Assembly (NCBI GenBank): GCA_007570785.1
Contig: ML664163.1
Coordinates: forward strand, 467,225-531,224
Origin: Antilocapra americana
Taxonomy: Eukaryota > Chordata > Mammalia > Artiodactyla > Antilocapridae
Direction of reading: 5' to 3'
Length of the DNA: 64,000 nucleotides
Positions within the stretch are counted from its first letter, which is position 1; every line of letters starts with the position of its first letter. Made by a program: the position numbers and the translations under genes. Positions 36,813 through 48,688 of this stretch are shown here, piece by piece. The notes beneath the pieces were generated by a model. The model saw only the letters and a program-made list of their open reading frames with translations. It searched no databases and had not been told where the DNA came from.

Positions 36813-38834
36813 AATAGTATATTCTTGAAAAGCCACATATTCTGCAAAAATTGTGCTTGAAAAAAAGGTTTTGGAAAGTACAGGGCTGGATGGAAAGTAT
36901 TAAACAATACGAGTATATAAGTAGAACACACACATACACAAAAACCAATAAAAATTGTAAGAAAATGCTAACCAGCTAAATCTCCAGTCACAGTTAGCAG
37001 ACTCCAGTGGCCTTAAACCCCAGCTCAGGCTTCCTCCGTCAGTATGTGCACCCCTGACAGCATTTGCTTCTGGAAGAGGCCAACTTTACCAAAATTAAAA
37101 TGAAAGGGTAGCTTTCATCAATCACCTTTTTTTAATCAAGGGGAGAATACATCTTTCACAGATTCTTTATCTGCACTCACAGCCTCACCAGATAGCTTAA
37201 CGATATGGAAACTGAGGCAGTTCAGCCACTGTTTGACTAAAAGAAGACAACTCTTACAAGACGTTTAATTTTTGTTTTTTTCAGTTAAGGTTTCATATAT
37301 TGTTAGGGTTTTTTCTCGAATTTTGGAAAAACTTGCCTTGATCACTTCAAAACACTAATAAGATGGAAATTTCATGTAGGAACCAAAGCAGTTTATGTGT
37401 TATACTAACATCAATCCCTGACTCATTTCAAACTCAAGACTAGAAAGAGATAGACTGTGTCAGATTTCAAAAAAAAGAGACTCTAATTACGTATTATCTC
37501 TATTAAAATTTTAAATGTATCTATATGAAAGAGGCATTCTGGAGAAAGGGAAACTAAACATGACTGATACTTTGGTATAAAATAAGAGTAATAATACAGA
37601 CATACAACATGATTTTTTTTCAACTTTCCCTGCCTCTTTGGACATTAATCCCTGTAATAAGAACTGCTCTTCACTGTGCATTTGTTACTTGTAGGTTTAC
37701 TGATCTGCCACCAGCTGAGTTAGTCTTACCCACTGTTCTTGCATTTTCAGTTCATTTGGTGAAAAAGGTACCAGGCAGAGTGAGGATTCCATTCTCTTAG
37801 GCTTCCCAAAGTTGCTTCCACATCCCACATTACTGAACATGATTAAAGGCAGTTTAGTGCGATAGAAATAACCTTGATTTGATGTCAAAAGACTTGGATT
37901 CTAGTCCTAGCTCTGCCCCCAACAATGTGGTTTCAAAGGTAGAATAAGTAATGGATACAAAATTAGCAAGACTGATGGATGCAACTTTCTGTGCTCCCCT
38001 GATCACCTACCACCCTTACTTCTAAAACACCAACGTCACCAAATAGCTTCCAATTTTGACTTCTACAGCTTGTTTCCACACTTACTTCTCTAGCACTTCA
38101 CTGGAAGACAATGTTAAAAACTGTGGAAGTATGTGGTAGGGACCTACCAGATGTGGACAAAAAGATGCGTGTACCTACTCTGTGTTTTAGTTGAAATGAT
38201 TCTGACAGCCAGGCTCAGAGGCTAGGAACAACTTGCTAATGCTGGCCGACTTACAGTGACTACAGTCAGCTTGGGAAAGGATGATGGTTAGGCTGTTCTA
38301 CTCTAGTGAGCTGTTTATTAGGTTTGAGATGCCTGTGAGAATTGAGCTGTTGGTGGAGAGTTTGTAAAAAGCAACATCCTTGCTGAGTCTTGACATCTAA
38401 ATAGTTTACAGTGAGAAATCTTAAGTTGATTTGGATTCATCATTTTTGTTGTCTCTTACTTATATAAGTTTTTATTTTGAACTTTTTTCTCAGGTAATTT
38501 TTCCTCTCCTAAGAGGAAAGAGATTTTTGTCTTAGATAGTAGACATAGGAAACAGAGTCCTAAGTTAGCACTGCCCGTCTCATTGATAGATGTCACAGAA
38601 AGTGAATCTACACGCAAAAAAAGGCACTAATGAAATAGCAACATGATATTACACATGCACACCCTCCTGTTTGTGACAATGTTGATGTATGCATGAACTT
38701 AGTCCACAGAGTCAGATATGCAGAGAATGTAATAAATTTTCTGTAACTGGACTTAAGATTACCATTCTTAGTAATGGACATGTAGTCTCCATTTAAAGAC
38801 TCTCATTTTTTTCACCTGTAGTAGGTGGACTTAC
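36813..38834. other. Gene-free, no repeat recognised
   Basis: About 2 kb of ordinary AT-rich DNA. No exon or repeat seen. Confidence 0.4.
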
Positions 38835-39300
38835 AGTAACGTCACCGACGTTTCCAGTTGGTCGTCTACAAGGGTCCTTCTATGCAGTATCACTCAAGCA
38901 AGTGAAACAAGAGTTTGGTTCAGGAGCAAAGGAAAGTTCTGATAAAAGATTGGAGAGGTACGGACAGACTGAACTCCAGAGTACACACCTGCCAGAGAAA
39001 GGCCCTGAGGTCTACTTTATAAAGCAGGGGTCCCATCAGCAAGGAAGGAAAGGACTGGTTTCTCATGGGGCTGGCCCAGCTGTGCTGCTCAGGCTCCAGG
39101 TCCAGTGTGATCACAGCGTCTCTGCACAAGGCCGGCTGCTGCCATCTTGAATCTGCACTTCCCCTGCACAGCAGCCATTTTACAGGAGGAACTCTCACCT
39201 GAAGGGTTGGGTCTAAGGCCTCTACGCATGGCTCCCTATGAGCAAGTGAAACTAGACTAAGTGCAAAGGAAAGAAAAAGGTCAGACTTTATCACCCAGAT
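38835..39300 (-). repeat. Probable LTR-like repeat
   Basis: GC-richer unit in AT-rich surroundings. Read on the minus strand it contains 'caagatggcagcagccgg' and a TATA-like 'gctttataaagtagacc', with related tails (tttcctttgc ... tttcacttgct) near both ends. This fits an LTR, but I see no flanking duplication or internal retroviral sequence and cannot name a family. The 124-codon minus frame at 38920-39294 has no recognised protein homology. Confidence 0.45.
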
Positions 39301-41654
39301 TTTATTTTCATTTCTCAGGATTTGTTAATTGGCTTTACTGGTGACACCGATGTATTGGAGGGTGGTATCTGGTGTGTGTTGCTGTATGTCCAACTGATTT
39401 CTGTAGTGATCAAGGATAATTATAAATACATTAGAAACATTTAAAATAAAATGTCATAGACACAGACAATCAAAATGGATGCCTGTAGTAACTAATTAGT
39501 ACAAATGAACTGCATGTACTGATGCCCTTGCCTTCCTGGTCTTCAACTATTGGTTCACCCAAGCTCATCATTGTGTCCCCATAGAAGATTCGGTGCCATA
39601 CTCAAGTGCTTCATGAGAGCAGTAAATGTATTATACTATACTCATCTCACTTTTGGCCATAGAAAGTGTCTTCTTTACTGCTCCTTGGAATTATGGGCCT
39701 TGCATCTTCATGAATTCTACTCAACAATTGGAGGAGGAGGCTTGGTGTCACAGGGTTACCCTGCTCTTGCTTTCTCCTTCCTTGAAAGGGTTTGAGTTGG
39801 GTTTGGACCAGGTTAGAGGCAGGGATTAGGTACCTGAAATAGAGCAAAGATAATTTTTAGAAATCCTCAATTTCTAACTTGGTTTCATATTAAGTTCTTT
39901 CTAAAGAATCTTTAATAGTAAACAGTGTAGCCTGGCTCCTCATATACATTCAAATATACCCCAAATTTTGTTTAGGACAAAAATTTTATGGTCTGAGTCC
40001 TTCACAGTTCTTTGCCTTGACTTTTGGCAGACAAGGGTCATTTTTCTGTTCTGTTTCCCACCTACTAAAACAATCGTTAAACAGAATAAATGTTCACAGC
40101 ATAAAAAAAAACAAAACCCAAAAAACTCATAGTGGTAAAACTGATCAGCTACTGCATTCCAATCCACCATATCAGCTTCAAGCATCTGATCCATCTGTCA
40201 AGTCTCTGCATGTAATGCATGGCAACAGGCTTCCTCCTTGAAAGCCCACCCAGCCTTTGAATCACTCTATTAGGAAGTTATTTGTTGTAATGATCTGAAA
40301 TCTGTCTGTATATAACTTTCCAAATTATTTAGGAGAAAACAACCAGTCACTTTGGTATTATCACTTTTCTCTTGATCTCTCTTCAGATAACCAGCTCTGT
40401 TCACCATTTTAGTGACCCGAGGGCAGATCCCAACACCAGCACAGAGATGGAAAATTGACTTTTTGGAACCACACTGTTTTGTGTGGCTTTTCTACCATCT
40501 AAATTCCTGCTCCAGATCTCTGCTTCCTGGTTAGCAGTATGGGCGATCAGCTTTTTATCAGCATTCCTTATTGTCCAATGAAAAGAATTCCAAGCCCAGT
40601 TGGCCTGTGTGTAAGGGAGGTAATTTATCCATCATTGGAATTCAAAACCTCCACAGATCATTCATATGAAGCTTTGTAATGCTCTGCTTTTTCTGGCTTT
40701 GTCTGTGAGCCTCAGTTCACAGTTCATACTGTTCTGCCTCTGTGCTTTCTCCGTACTGGGATTTTGGTCATTTTTCAGTTTCTCTTCGACCATGTTTCCT
40801 CTTGATTTACACAGCCTTTGCTTTGCTGTGACTACTCTCAGAAAAGATGTTTTGCTTTGTTTTGTTTTTCCTATTTATCCAGTACTACTCTCCTTTAGCA
40901 TTTCAAATGATACATCCTTGGGTAAATGTCCCCAAATTCCCAAACAAGATTTCCTTGTTTTTCTTTTTTTCAGCCATTGATTTATACTTGTTTGTGTAAT
41001 TATTGATTTCCCCCATTCTACCCTCAGGGTTATCATTTAGCTGACAAATGGCAGGAAGTGCAAAATAGTTCCTGAATGAATAAACAAAAAGTTCATACCT
41101 ATTTGTGAAGCTAAACCTGAGGCCAGTGACTCGGCAGGTCTTTCTCCACTCTCTCCTCTTTTTATCTCTAAATGTTTCCTTTCCCTCTTTGACTGCAGTG
41201 CCTGTTTCTCTGGAGAAATGAAATGGAATAGGGTGTAATAGATGGGTAAATGTGTGTAGTTTTTTTCCTTAAGGCTAATAACAGGCTATGGTGATGATTA
41301 TCCTATGGAGTCACCCAGACTTCTCTCAATGAGCAACGTGAATCTATAGGTAAACAGTTTTGCCCAGGATTTGAGTTGAATATTGCAGAAAGGTTGGAAA
41401 AAGAAAATGATGAAAAAAAAATTCCAAATGTCATTTATGTTGCTTTGTATTATTTACAGTATATCTTGTTAAGAATTCCACCTATTAAAGGGTGAAATGG
41501 CAGAATCCTCTCAGAGTTGATGTAACAAAACTCTACTCTTTTTCATATTTCCTATCCAAAATTTAACATATTTTTGGATGTCATTATAAATCCTTTGATA
41601 TATAATTTCCCTTCAGATGTAGCCCACCAGGTTACACAAAATATTACTGAAATA
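39301..41654. other. Gene-free, no repeat recognised
   Basis: About 2.35 kb without a recognised element. A 104-codon plus frame at 40666-40980 is leucine/phenylalanine-rich and translates a T-rich stretch. It starts with a signal-peptide-like run but shows no family, so I do not call it. Confidence 0.4.
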
Positions 41655-41660
41655 TATCAT

Positions 41661-41871
41661 TTTTCACAGAAATCAGATATGTTAATTTGAACAAATTCTT
41701 GATTACATTTTTAAAACTAATAATGTTTTTCACAGTTTTATACTAGTCTTATAACTAGTATAACTAGCATACTAGTTTACTAGTTTTATAACTAGTTATG
41801 TTTTTCACAGAAATCAAATATGTTAATTTAAACAAATTCTTGATTACATTTTTATAACTAGTAGTGTTTTC
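41661..41871. repeat. Local duplication with ACTAGT cluster
   Basis: Two copies of about 70 bases (41661-41732 and 41802-41871), starting 'ttttcacagaaatca' and sharing 'acaaattcttgattacattt', lie in direct orientation about 141 bases apart. A third 'atgtttttcacag' sits at 41724-41736. Six ACTAGT hexamers occur between about 41740 and 41863. Confidence 0.85.
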
Positions 41872-41875
41872 TCCA

Positions 41876-43389
41876 TATGATTTCTTTCCAACAGCAGTTT
41901 TAGAAACCTACCAGGCACGATATTCAGGCAATATTATTCTGACATTGTTTCTTTAGAAAGATGGTATTAGACATTCTGTTGGCATAATTTTGAATGATAA
42001 TCTTATATATTGGTCACAAAAAAATTAAGCCTGATAGGTGATGGCAATTTAAATATGAGCAGGTTACTGTCAAGCCAGTCCAAGCTTCATTTTCTACAGT
42101 TATAGTTAAAGTTAATAAACTCAGGAATAAGATATACGTGTACAGGACGATGGCTTCAAGTAAGTTAAAAGTAGCTTATTTGGAACTGAATAACAAAAAA
42201 CAAGGCAGATATTTTATGTATGATGCAGACATGCAGATCAGTTGCGTTACCAAGAATCCATATAAGTTTAGATATGGAAAACTCTTTTGCAAATCATTTA
42301 ATTACACAAAAAAGAGTTAAAGACATAAAATCACCACCTGAAGCACTGGTCACTTTAATTTTTTTCCAGTACTGTTCATTTTGGGGAGAGTTATGCTTAT
42401 GCTTAGCAAAAAATTTATTAAACTTACATAAAAAATATATGGCAATTTGTTCAGTGATAAGACACTATTAAAAGTAAGGCAGTTTCATTTCAAAATATTG
42501 TTACTTGGATTTTTCCCAAAGTAATCTATAAAGGTAGTCTGTGATCCAGCCATGAATTTGAGGGGCTTAACTGCACTGCATCATTTTGAAATCCATCCTC
42601 CAATTTAATATGAGATGAGCTAGGAAAGGTGAGCAAAGTTATAACCAGTAGTAGGAAAATGTGTTTTTGGAAGTAAGGGAAAACAGGGAGCTGGAGTGTA
42701 GACAGAAAATCAAGATAGTTGCATTGGAAATGCAATATCTACATAAGCTCTAAATTGCTGTTTCTCTCTGGGCAACCCCCTTGAGTCCCTGTTGTGAAAA
42801 ATTTGAAATTTGTTCAGTACCATTGAATGTCCAACATAATTAACATAACATGGATAATGCAGTGACCTCTTGGTGTAAAATAATTGGTGTCTATACAAAT
42901 AAAAATTAGTAGCTCTCTACACTGTCCTCTATTCTGATTTAAGTTAGGAAATGTATTTTTTTCTATGTAGGATAAGAATATCCATTAGATACACACTCTC
43001 AGCTTGTTTCCTAATTTGAAAATTATTCAGTATTTTCCAACTACATTCTAGGCAGAAATATATTTCAACAAAGCTAGTGTGATAACAGCTAGTTTACCTT
43101 TTTATACTGACTGAAGAGATTAAAATGCCAAGGTCATATCAAGCAATTAAAAATGTGTGGTTTATTTTGGATCATGAAACATTAAAATGCAGATACTATA
43201 GTAGAAGGTCAATTGTTTTTCTCCAATTTGTTAGGATGACCTTTTGACTGAAGAAGTCATGAGGAAAACCAGACCAATGGTCATGTAGCTCAAAGAAAAA
43301 TTCCTTAGCCAAATCTAGATTACATAAACTCAAAGTGATTATGCACAAGTATATTATTCTCAACTGAGTGGAAACCAAGGTTTTTTCCT
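41876..43389. other. Gene-free, no repeat recognised
   Basis: AT-rich sequence, with nothing assignable by eye. Confidence 0.4.
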
Positions 43390-43830
43390 TCATCTATGTA
43401 GTTGATGTACAATATTATGTTAATTTCAGATGTCAGATTGCTGTGTACATTTGCATACATTGCAAAATGATCACAAGTCTAGTAAACATCTGTTCCATAT
43501 GAAATTGTTACAGTATTATTGACCACATTCCTTGTTACATTAATAATTGCATCCCCTTGGCTTATCTATTTTATAACTCAAGGTCTGTGCCTCTTAATCT
43601 CCTTCACCTATTTCTCCCAAACCCCCACCAACCTCCCCTCTGGGAAGCACCTATTTGTTCTCTGTATCTATGAGTCTGTTTTTTTGTTTTGTTTTTCAGA
43701 TTCTGCTTAAGTGAAATCACATGGTATTTGCCTTTGACTTATTTCACTGAATATAAAACCCTCTTGATCTACTATGTTGTCACAAATGGCAAGATTACTT
43801 TTTTTAATGGCTGAGTAATACCCCATTGCA

Positions 43831-44022
43831 CTGTGGATCCTTGAACAATATGGGTTAGAACTGTGCAAATCCACTTATACACTTTTTTCATTGCTAAATG
43901 AAGTATGCTTCAGTACTACACAATCTATGGTTGACTAAATATGTGGATATAGAATCAAGAACACTGAGGGACAACTGAAGTTAGGGTCAACACCTTTAAC
44001 CCTCATGTTGTTCTAGGATCAG
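43831..44022. mobile_element. Tigger-type MITE (MER44/MER8-like)
   Basis: An insert of about 190 bases in the L1M. Its ends are inverted repeats of the Tigger type: 'gatccttgaacaatatgggt' at the left and the complement of 'tgttgttctaggatcag' at the right. The inside matches the usual order ('actgtgcaaatccacttata', 'cagtactacacaatctatgg', 'gagggacaactgaagtt'). Non-autonomous, without a transposase. Exact subfamily uncertain. Confidence 0.75.
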
Positions 44023-44023
44023 C

Positions 44024-44057
44024 TCTGTGTGTGTGTGTATGTGTATGTACATACACA
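44024..44057. repeat. (GT)n microsatellite, imperfect
   Basis: 'ctctgtgtgtgtgtgtatgt' followed by 'gtatgtacatacaca', immediately after the MITE. Confidence 0.85.
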
Positions 44058-44300
44058 TTTTTTATTAATATCAATGGACACAGGTTGCTTGCTTATCTTG
44101 GTTATTGTTAATAATACAGCAATGAACATTGGGGTGTATATATCTTTTCAAATTAGTCTTTTATTATAAGCAAAAATATAGAATTGAATGCTGAATCATA
44201 TAGTATTTTTAATTTTGAGGAACCTCCATACTGTTTCTCATAGTAGCTGGACTAATTTACAATCCCACCAACAGTGCATGAGGGTTCCCTTTTCTACACA

Positions 44301-45104
44301 TTCCCTTTGTTTCATTGTTTCAACCACTTCTTTAGAAGGCAGGAGCAGCAGCCATCACCCCAGGTAGGGCTGGATATCCCTTAAATATATGAGCTGAAAT
44401 GAAGTTGCATCTACATTTATCTAACCAGAGCCCCCACTGAGCCTACTGCCCAGTGGATTCTCCAGATAGAAAGATAAGTCCCTGAGGCTCTTTGCTGCTA
44501 GGAGAGTAGAACTGATGAAATGGGCAGAAACAGAAAGAGATATTCATTGGTTTGTTTAATTCATAAAATATCTATTGTAGACCCCTTGTCTGTTGGACTC
44601 AGAGAGACTACGGACATAAGAGGCAATAAAACCAGATGTGGATCATGCCTTCTTTGAGTTTCCATACCAGTAGGAGTTATTAACCAAATAAATTACATTA
44701 GGAATATAAAACCACAAGTCTTGAGAAGCACTGTGAAAGAAAGCAAGGACAATTCAACTCAGACTTTTACAAACAATGGCAATTCAATTATTCAGTGAAT
44801 GTGAAGGGTTTTCATTATACTTTCAGAATAACTTTTGAGATCTTGGAAGGGGATTATGTCATTGCCTTTCCTTGTTTCTTTGAAGGACGTGTAGTTGATT
44901 TGCAGTAAAAGTACAAGGAGGTGAAATTATGTAGATTTGCTATTAATGTTATCTGGAAGAAAATAAAATTCTCTGGAAAGAAATATTTTCATATTATTTT
45001 AAATTAATCAGTCACTACTTGTGCAGGCATAGCATAACTTCTCACACCTTGGAATCAGATTGGATACCATATTTTATGTTTCCATATTGATTTTCACATA
45101 GCAA
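44301..45104. other. Gene-free, faint ancient repeat
   Basis: 44560-44700 has decayed interspersed-repeat wording (similar to that at 480-640). Otherwise nothing recognised. Confidence 0.35.
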
Positions 45105-46050
45105 CCTGTTTTTGGTTAAACTTTTATTTCTAGATAATTGTAGATTTACATGCAGTTGCAAGAAAAAAAAATGCAACTTTTCCTGTACCATTACTCAGTT
45201 TCCTTAATGGTAACATCTTGTATAACCGTAGTGTAATATCACACCAAGACATTGACACTGACTGAGTCAAGGTACAGAATATTTGCCTGACCATGGGATC
45301 TCTCACCTTGCACTTTCATAGCCCCATCTTCTTTCTTCCTTCCTCCATCCCCCCAAACTCCAGTAACCACTAACATTCATTTCTTTAAATTTGGTATTTC
45401 AAGGATAATGCAAATGAAACCATGTATGTAACACTTTTGGGCTGGCTTTTTAAGCTCAGCATAATTCTCAGGAGATGCATTCGGGTTGTTGTGTGTGTCA
45501 ATAGTTGTTTCCTTTGTATTTCTGAGGACTATCCTGGTGGCTCAGTGATAAAGAATCTGCCTGCAATGCATGAGACCCAGGTTCAATCCCTAGGTCAGGA
45601 AGATCTCCTAGAGAAGGAAATGACAACCCACTCCAACATTCTTGCCTGGGAAATCCCATGGACAGAGGAACCTGGCAGGCTACAGTCCATAGGGTTTCAA
45701 AGAGTCAAACAGTACTGGAGAGACTGAGCATGTACATTCCAGAGTATGGATATATTATGGTTTGTTTAACCATCTGAGTTGTTTCTGGTTCTTAAAGATT
45801 ATGTAATAAAGCTGCTAACTATAAACATTTACATACAGGTCTAGGATAAATATCCAAAAATGATTGTTGAGTCATACAGTAATTGTCTTAGTTTTTTTTT
45901 TAAACAAATTGTCATATTGTTTTCCAGAGTAGCTGTCCCATTTTACATTCCCACCAGCAACACATGAATAATCCAGTCTCCCCACATTCTCACCAGTTTG
46001 TAGTTTGCCACTATTTTTTATCAAGCCATTCTGATATGTAGTAATATCTC
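45105..46050 (-). mobile_element. Old L1 (L1M), 3' part
   Basis: Reverse L1M 3' end: 'gattgtagatttacatgcag'-type 3' UTR wording, 'caggagatgcattcgggttg', 'ttgtcatattgttttccaga', 'acattcccaccagcaacac'. Interrupted by a Bov-tA (45525-45732) and ended by the insert at 46051. It resumes at about 46601. Confidence 0.85.
45525..45732 (+). repeat. Bov-tA SINE
   Basis: Forward copy: head 'atcctggtggctcagtgata', B-box-like 'aggttcaatccc', then the full body ending 'gagactgagcatgtac'. Inserted in the L1M. Confidence 0.95.
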
Positions 46051-46600
46051 ATATTTTTTTTCTTTTCTAATGGACTAGATTTATTAATTTATTTAAGGCA
46101 ATTAGCATATTAGTTCTCCAACCAAAGGATTTGTAAAAACCATTACACCAAAAGGAGAAAACAGGCAGTGAAAACAGCGCCTCCTGACACTCCCCAGGCC
46201 AGTCACATGGGCGCGTGCCTCTCCCCAAGAGGCCCGGGAGGAGCAAGGCTCCATCCTCTGGTCTCCGTCTTCCCAGGGCTGTTCCGGAGAGGCTGGCCCG
46301 GACTCAAATACTGAGGTCTACACACTGCCTACAGCAGGTCTAGGGCAAGGAGAGAGTGATATAGCCCTGGTAAGGACCGAGCCCAACACCATGAATAAGT
46401 TAAATAACAAAGCCCTAAAATCACTAACAACAGCATCACTGAGCCCTGCCAGAGGCAGCAGCGACCAAAACATAGTGCTTGGAATACAGAGGAGACCCCA
46501 CTCCTTGTCACCCACCAGGAGGAATACAAAGCAATGTCAGTTATCGCTTTAAGGGACAAAGCAATAGTCCTGTCAGAGGACTGACTGACTTCCTTATAGT
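46051..46600 (-). pseudogene. Retrocopy-like insert, parent unknown
   Basis: An insert of about 550 bases in the L1M that is clearly richer in G+C and CpG than its surroundings. On the plus strand it begins with a T run (46054-46066). Two TTTATT hexamers follow (46080-46085 and 46088-46093). On the minus strand these read as AATAAA signals 15-35 bases before a poly(A) tail, the structure of a polyadenylated mRNA copied back into the genome. The body looks like 3' UTR: the only longer minus frames (46318-46515; 46329-46655, partly L1) show no known domain. I see no clear target duplication. I cannot name the parent gene. An unlisted repeat is the alternative. Confidence 0.55.
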
Positions 46601-47290
46601 TTTGCAGTTCCCTAATGTTAATGGTTGAACATCTTTTCATGTACTTATTTGTCATCTGTATATCCTATTCAGTCTGAATATATCTTCTGAATATAGTCTT
46701 CTGCCTATATTCCAACTGGATTTTTTTTAATAGTTGAATTTTGAGCATTCTTTATATATTCTAGATACTCATCTTTTGTCATGTGTTTCACAAACACTTT
46801 GCAGACTATTTCTTTTTAATAGGATCTTTCATAGTCCAAAGTTTTTAATTTGATAAAATTAATTTATCAATGTTTTCCTTTTATGATCAGTACTTTTGGT
46901 GTCATTGAATTCTTTGACTAACCCTAGAGCCTAAACATTTTCTCCTATGATTTTTTTTTCTAATGCTTTATAGTAACATTTAAGTCTTATTTGTTTTGAA
47001 TTAATTTTACGTACAATGAGATTTGAGTCAAAGTTCATCTTTGTGCCTACAGATGTGTGTTTGCTCTGGCATGTTTAATTGAAATGGCTGTGTTTCCTGT
47101 ACTGAACTTTGTCAAAAAAATAGTTGGATATATTTTGGGTTCCGTATATGTGAGTCTATTTTGAGTAACCTATCTGTCTTGAAATTAAGTAAACTGATTA
47201 CAATCCCTTTATCTTTTCCAAAATTGTTCCAACTATATTGATAGCTGTAGAAATATTTAATTTTATAAATTTTAGAATATATTTTTATAT
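46601..47290 (-). mobile_element. Old L1 (L1M), ORF2 remnant
   Basis: Continuation of the reverse L1M. It starts in the ORF2 end (minus-strand residues like 'MTNKYMKRCSTINIREL' at about 46655-46603) and runs back through 'atagtccaaagtttttaatt', 'tttgagtcaaagttcatctt' and 'ctgatagctgtag'-like wording to about 47290. Many stops and frameshifts. Confidence 0.82.
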
Positions 47291-47334
47291 CTAAAAATAT
47301 TGCAGAATATTATTATATAAAGAATAAAAATATT

Positions 47335-47590
47335 CTTTATTTCCCTCATGAATATAGAAACAAAAACCTTGGTAAAATATTAACTAATAGAGTTTGGCAA
47401 TATAGTAAAAAAAATTATAAACCATGACCAAGCATAGTTTACTTCAGGGGTGACATTTGTTCAGTGTTCAAAAAAAATCAATATAATTCACCCTATTAAG
47501 GGACTGAAGAAAAATTATCATATGATTACATGATTGTATTAATTGATGCAGAGAAGACATTTGGCAAAATTCAACACACATTAATGACAT
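47335..47590 (+). mobile_element. L1 ORF2 (reverse transcriptase) segment, opposite strand
   Basis: Forward L1 coding remnant: 'ccctcatgaatatagaaaca', 'aaaccatgaccaagcatagt', 'aattgatgcagagaagacat', 'aaaattcaacacacattaat'. The last two correspond to the I-D-A-E-K-x-F-D-K-I-Q-H stretch of the L1 reverse transcriptase. Decayed. Confidence 0.8.
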
Positions 47591-48110
47591 GAATGTCTTT
47601 GGGTTTATCCTGTTTGGGGTTTGGTCCATTTTTTGCTCATGTAGATTTGTGTCTTGATAAATTTGGGAAATTTTCTTCAAGTACTTTTTCAGCTTGGCTT
47701 TTTCCTTCTTTTCTATGGAAATACCAATGATATTAATGTTAGATTTGGTTATAATCCTACAGATCCCTGATACTCTATTTTTTTCATTTATTTTCTCTTT
47801 TTTGTTCAAAAAGTACTGGGTAATTTCTATTCTTCAGTCTTTAGTTCACTGATTCTTTTTCCGGTCCTATCCATTCTACTGTTGAGCTCACCTGCTGAGG
47901 TTTCATTTTAAGGTTTACATTTCTCACTTCTAAAATTTCTCTTTGCTTCTTTGTCTTCTGTTTCTTTGCTAAGACTGTGTTTTCATTTGCTTTAAGCATG
48001 CTCATAATTTCTCACTGAAGCTTTTTAAAAATCATAGCTTTCTAAAATCTTTTCATTGTAACACCTGTCATCTCAGTGCTGGCACCTATTGATTGTCTTG
48101 TTTATTTCAA
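47591..48110 (-). mobile_element. L1M/HAL1-like 5' region
   Basis: T-rich text such as 'ccaatgatattaatgttaga', 'attcttcagtctttagttca' and 'ttctcacttctaaaatttct' matches the reverse complement of the ORF1/5' part of old L1 or HAL1 elements. Family assignment is approximate. Confidence 0.5.
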
Positions 48111-48607
48111 AGGTCTCATTATTGCTGGGCAATGCTGAGGGTCCTGACTCTCCACTAAGCCCCCTCTGATGCCCTTACCTCTACCAAGTGATGAGAAGGG
48201 CTCCTTTAAAATGGCTGGATGAAAGGCAGAAGTCCAGGTTCTCCATATGACTTCCACTGACAATACAGGATGGAGACTTCACAGTGTAGCAGGTGGAAGG
48301 GGGAAGAAAATCCTGGGTCTCTACTAGCTTCTTTGACACCACCCTAGTAGGGATTTGGGAATATCTCTTATAGCATCACAAGTGTGGAAGTCTAGGCTTC
48401 TCACTCAGTCTTCACTTGCATAATTGGAGGTGGGGCTGCAGTTTTCTCTGTGGTATTTGACTGGAACTGAGCAGTTATTGTCTAAAAGTTTTCATTTTGT
48501 TAGCTGACCTCTTTCCTGGCCCTTTAGCTAAAGAGAGGAAACTTTTTTGTTTGTTTGAGCTGGGATTTTCAGGTTGCTTGGCTTCTTTAGTTCCAAATAG
48601 ACAAATT
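48111..48607. other. Gene-free, no repeat recognised
   Basis: Nothing recognised. Confidence 0.4.
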
Positions 48608-48688
48608 CCAGGAGATGGTGAAGGACAGGAAGGCCTGGAGTGTTGCAGTCCATGGGGTAGCAAAGAGTTGAACACAACTTGACAACTG
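48608..48688 (+). mobile_element. BovB LINE, short 3' tail
   Basis: Forward tail piece: 'ggacaggaaggcctggagtg', 'ttgcagtccatggggtagc', 'gttgaacacaacttgacaac'. About 80 bases only. Confidence 0.85.

Larger units (their letters stand above)
43390..44300 (-). mobile_element. Old mammalian L1 (L1M/L1MA type), 3' end
   Basis: Reverse L1: tail side 'gttgatgtacaatattatgt', then 'gcacctatttgttctctgta', 'aatggctgagtaataccccat', resuming after an inserted MITE with 'caatggacacaggttgcttg', 'acagcaatgaacattggggt', 'aatcccaccaacagtgcatg'. The last corresponds to the ORF2 end. Diverged and without usable coding sequence. Confidence 0.88.

Noticed and set aside
40666..40980. 104-codon frame beginning like a signal peptide
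   Set aside because: The hydrophobic start follows from a T-rich stretch. It is low in complexity and no secreted protein family is recognised.
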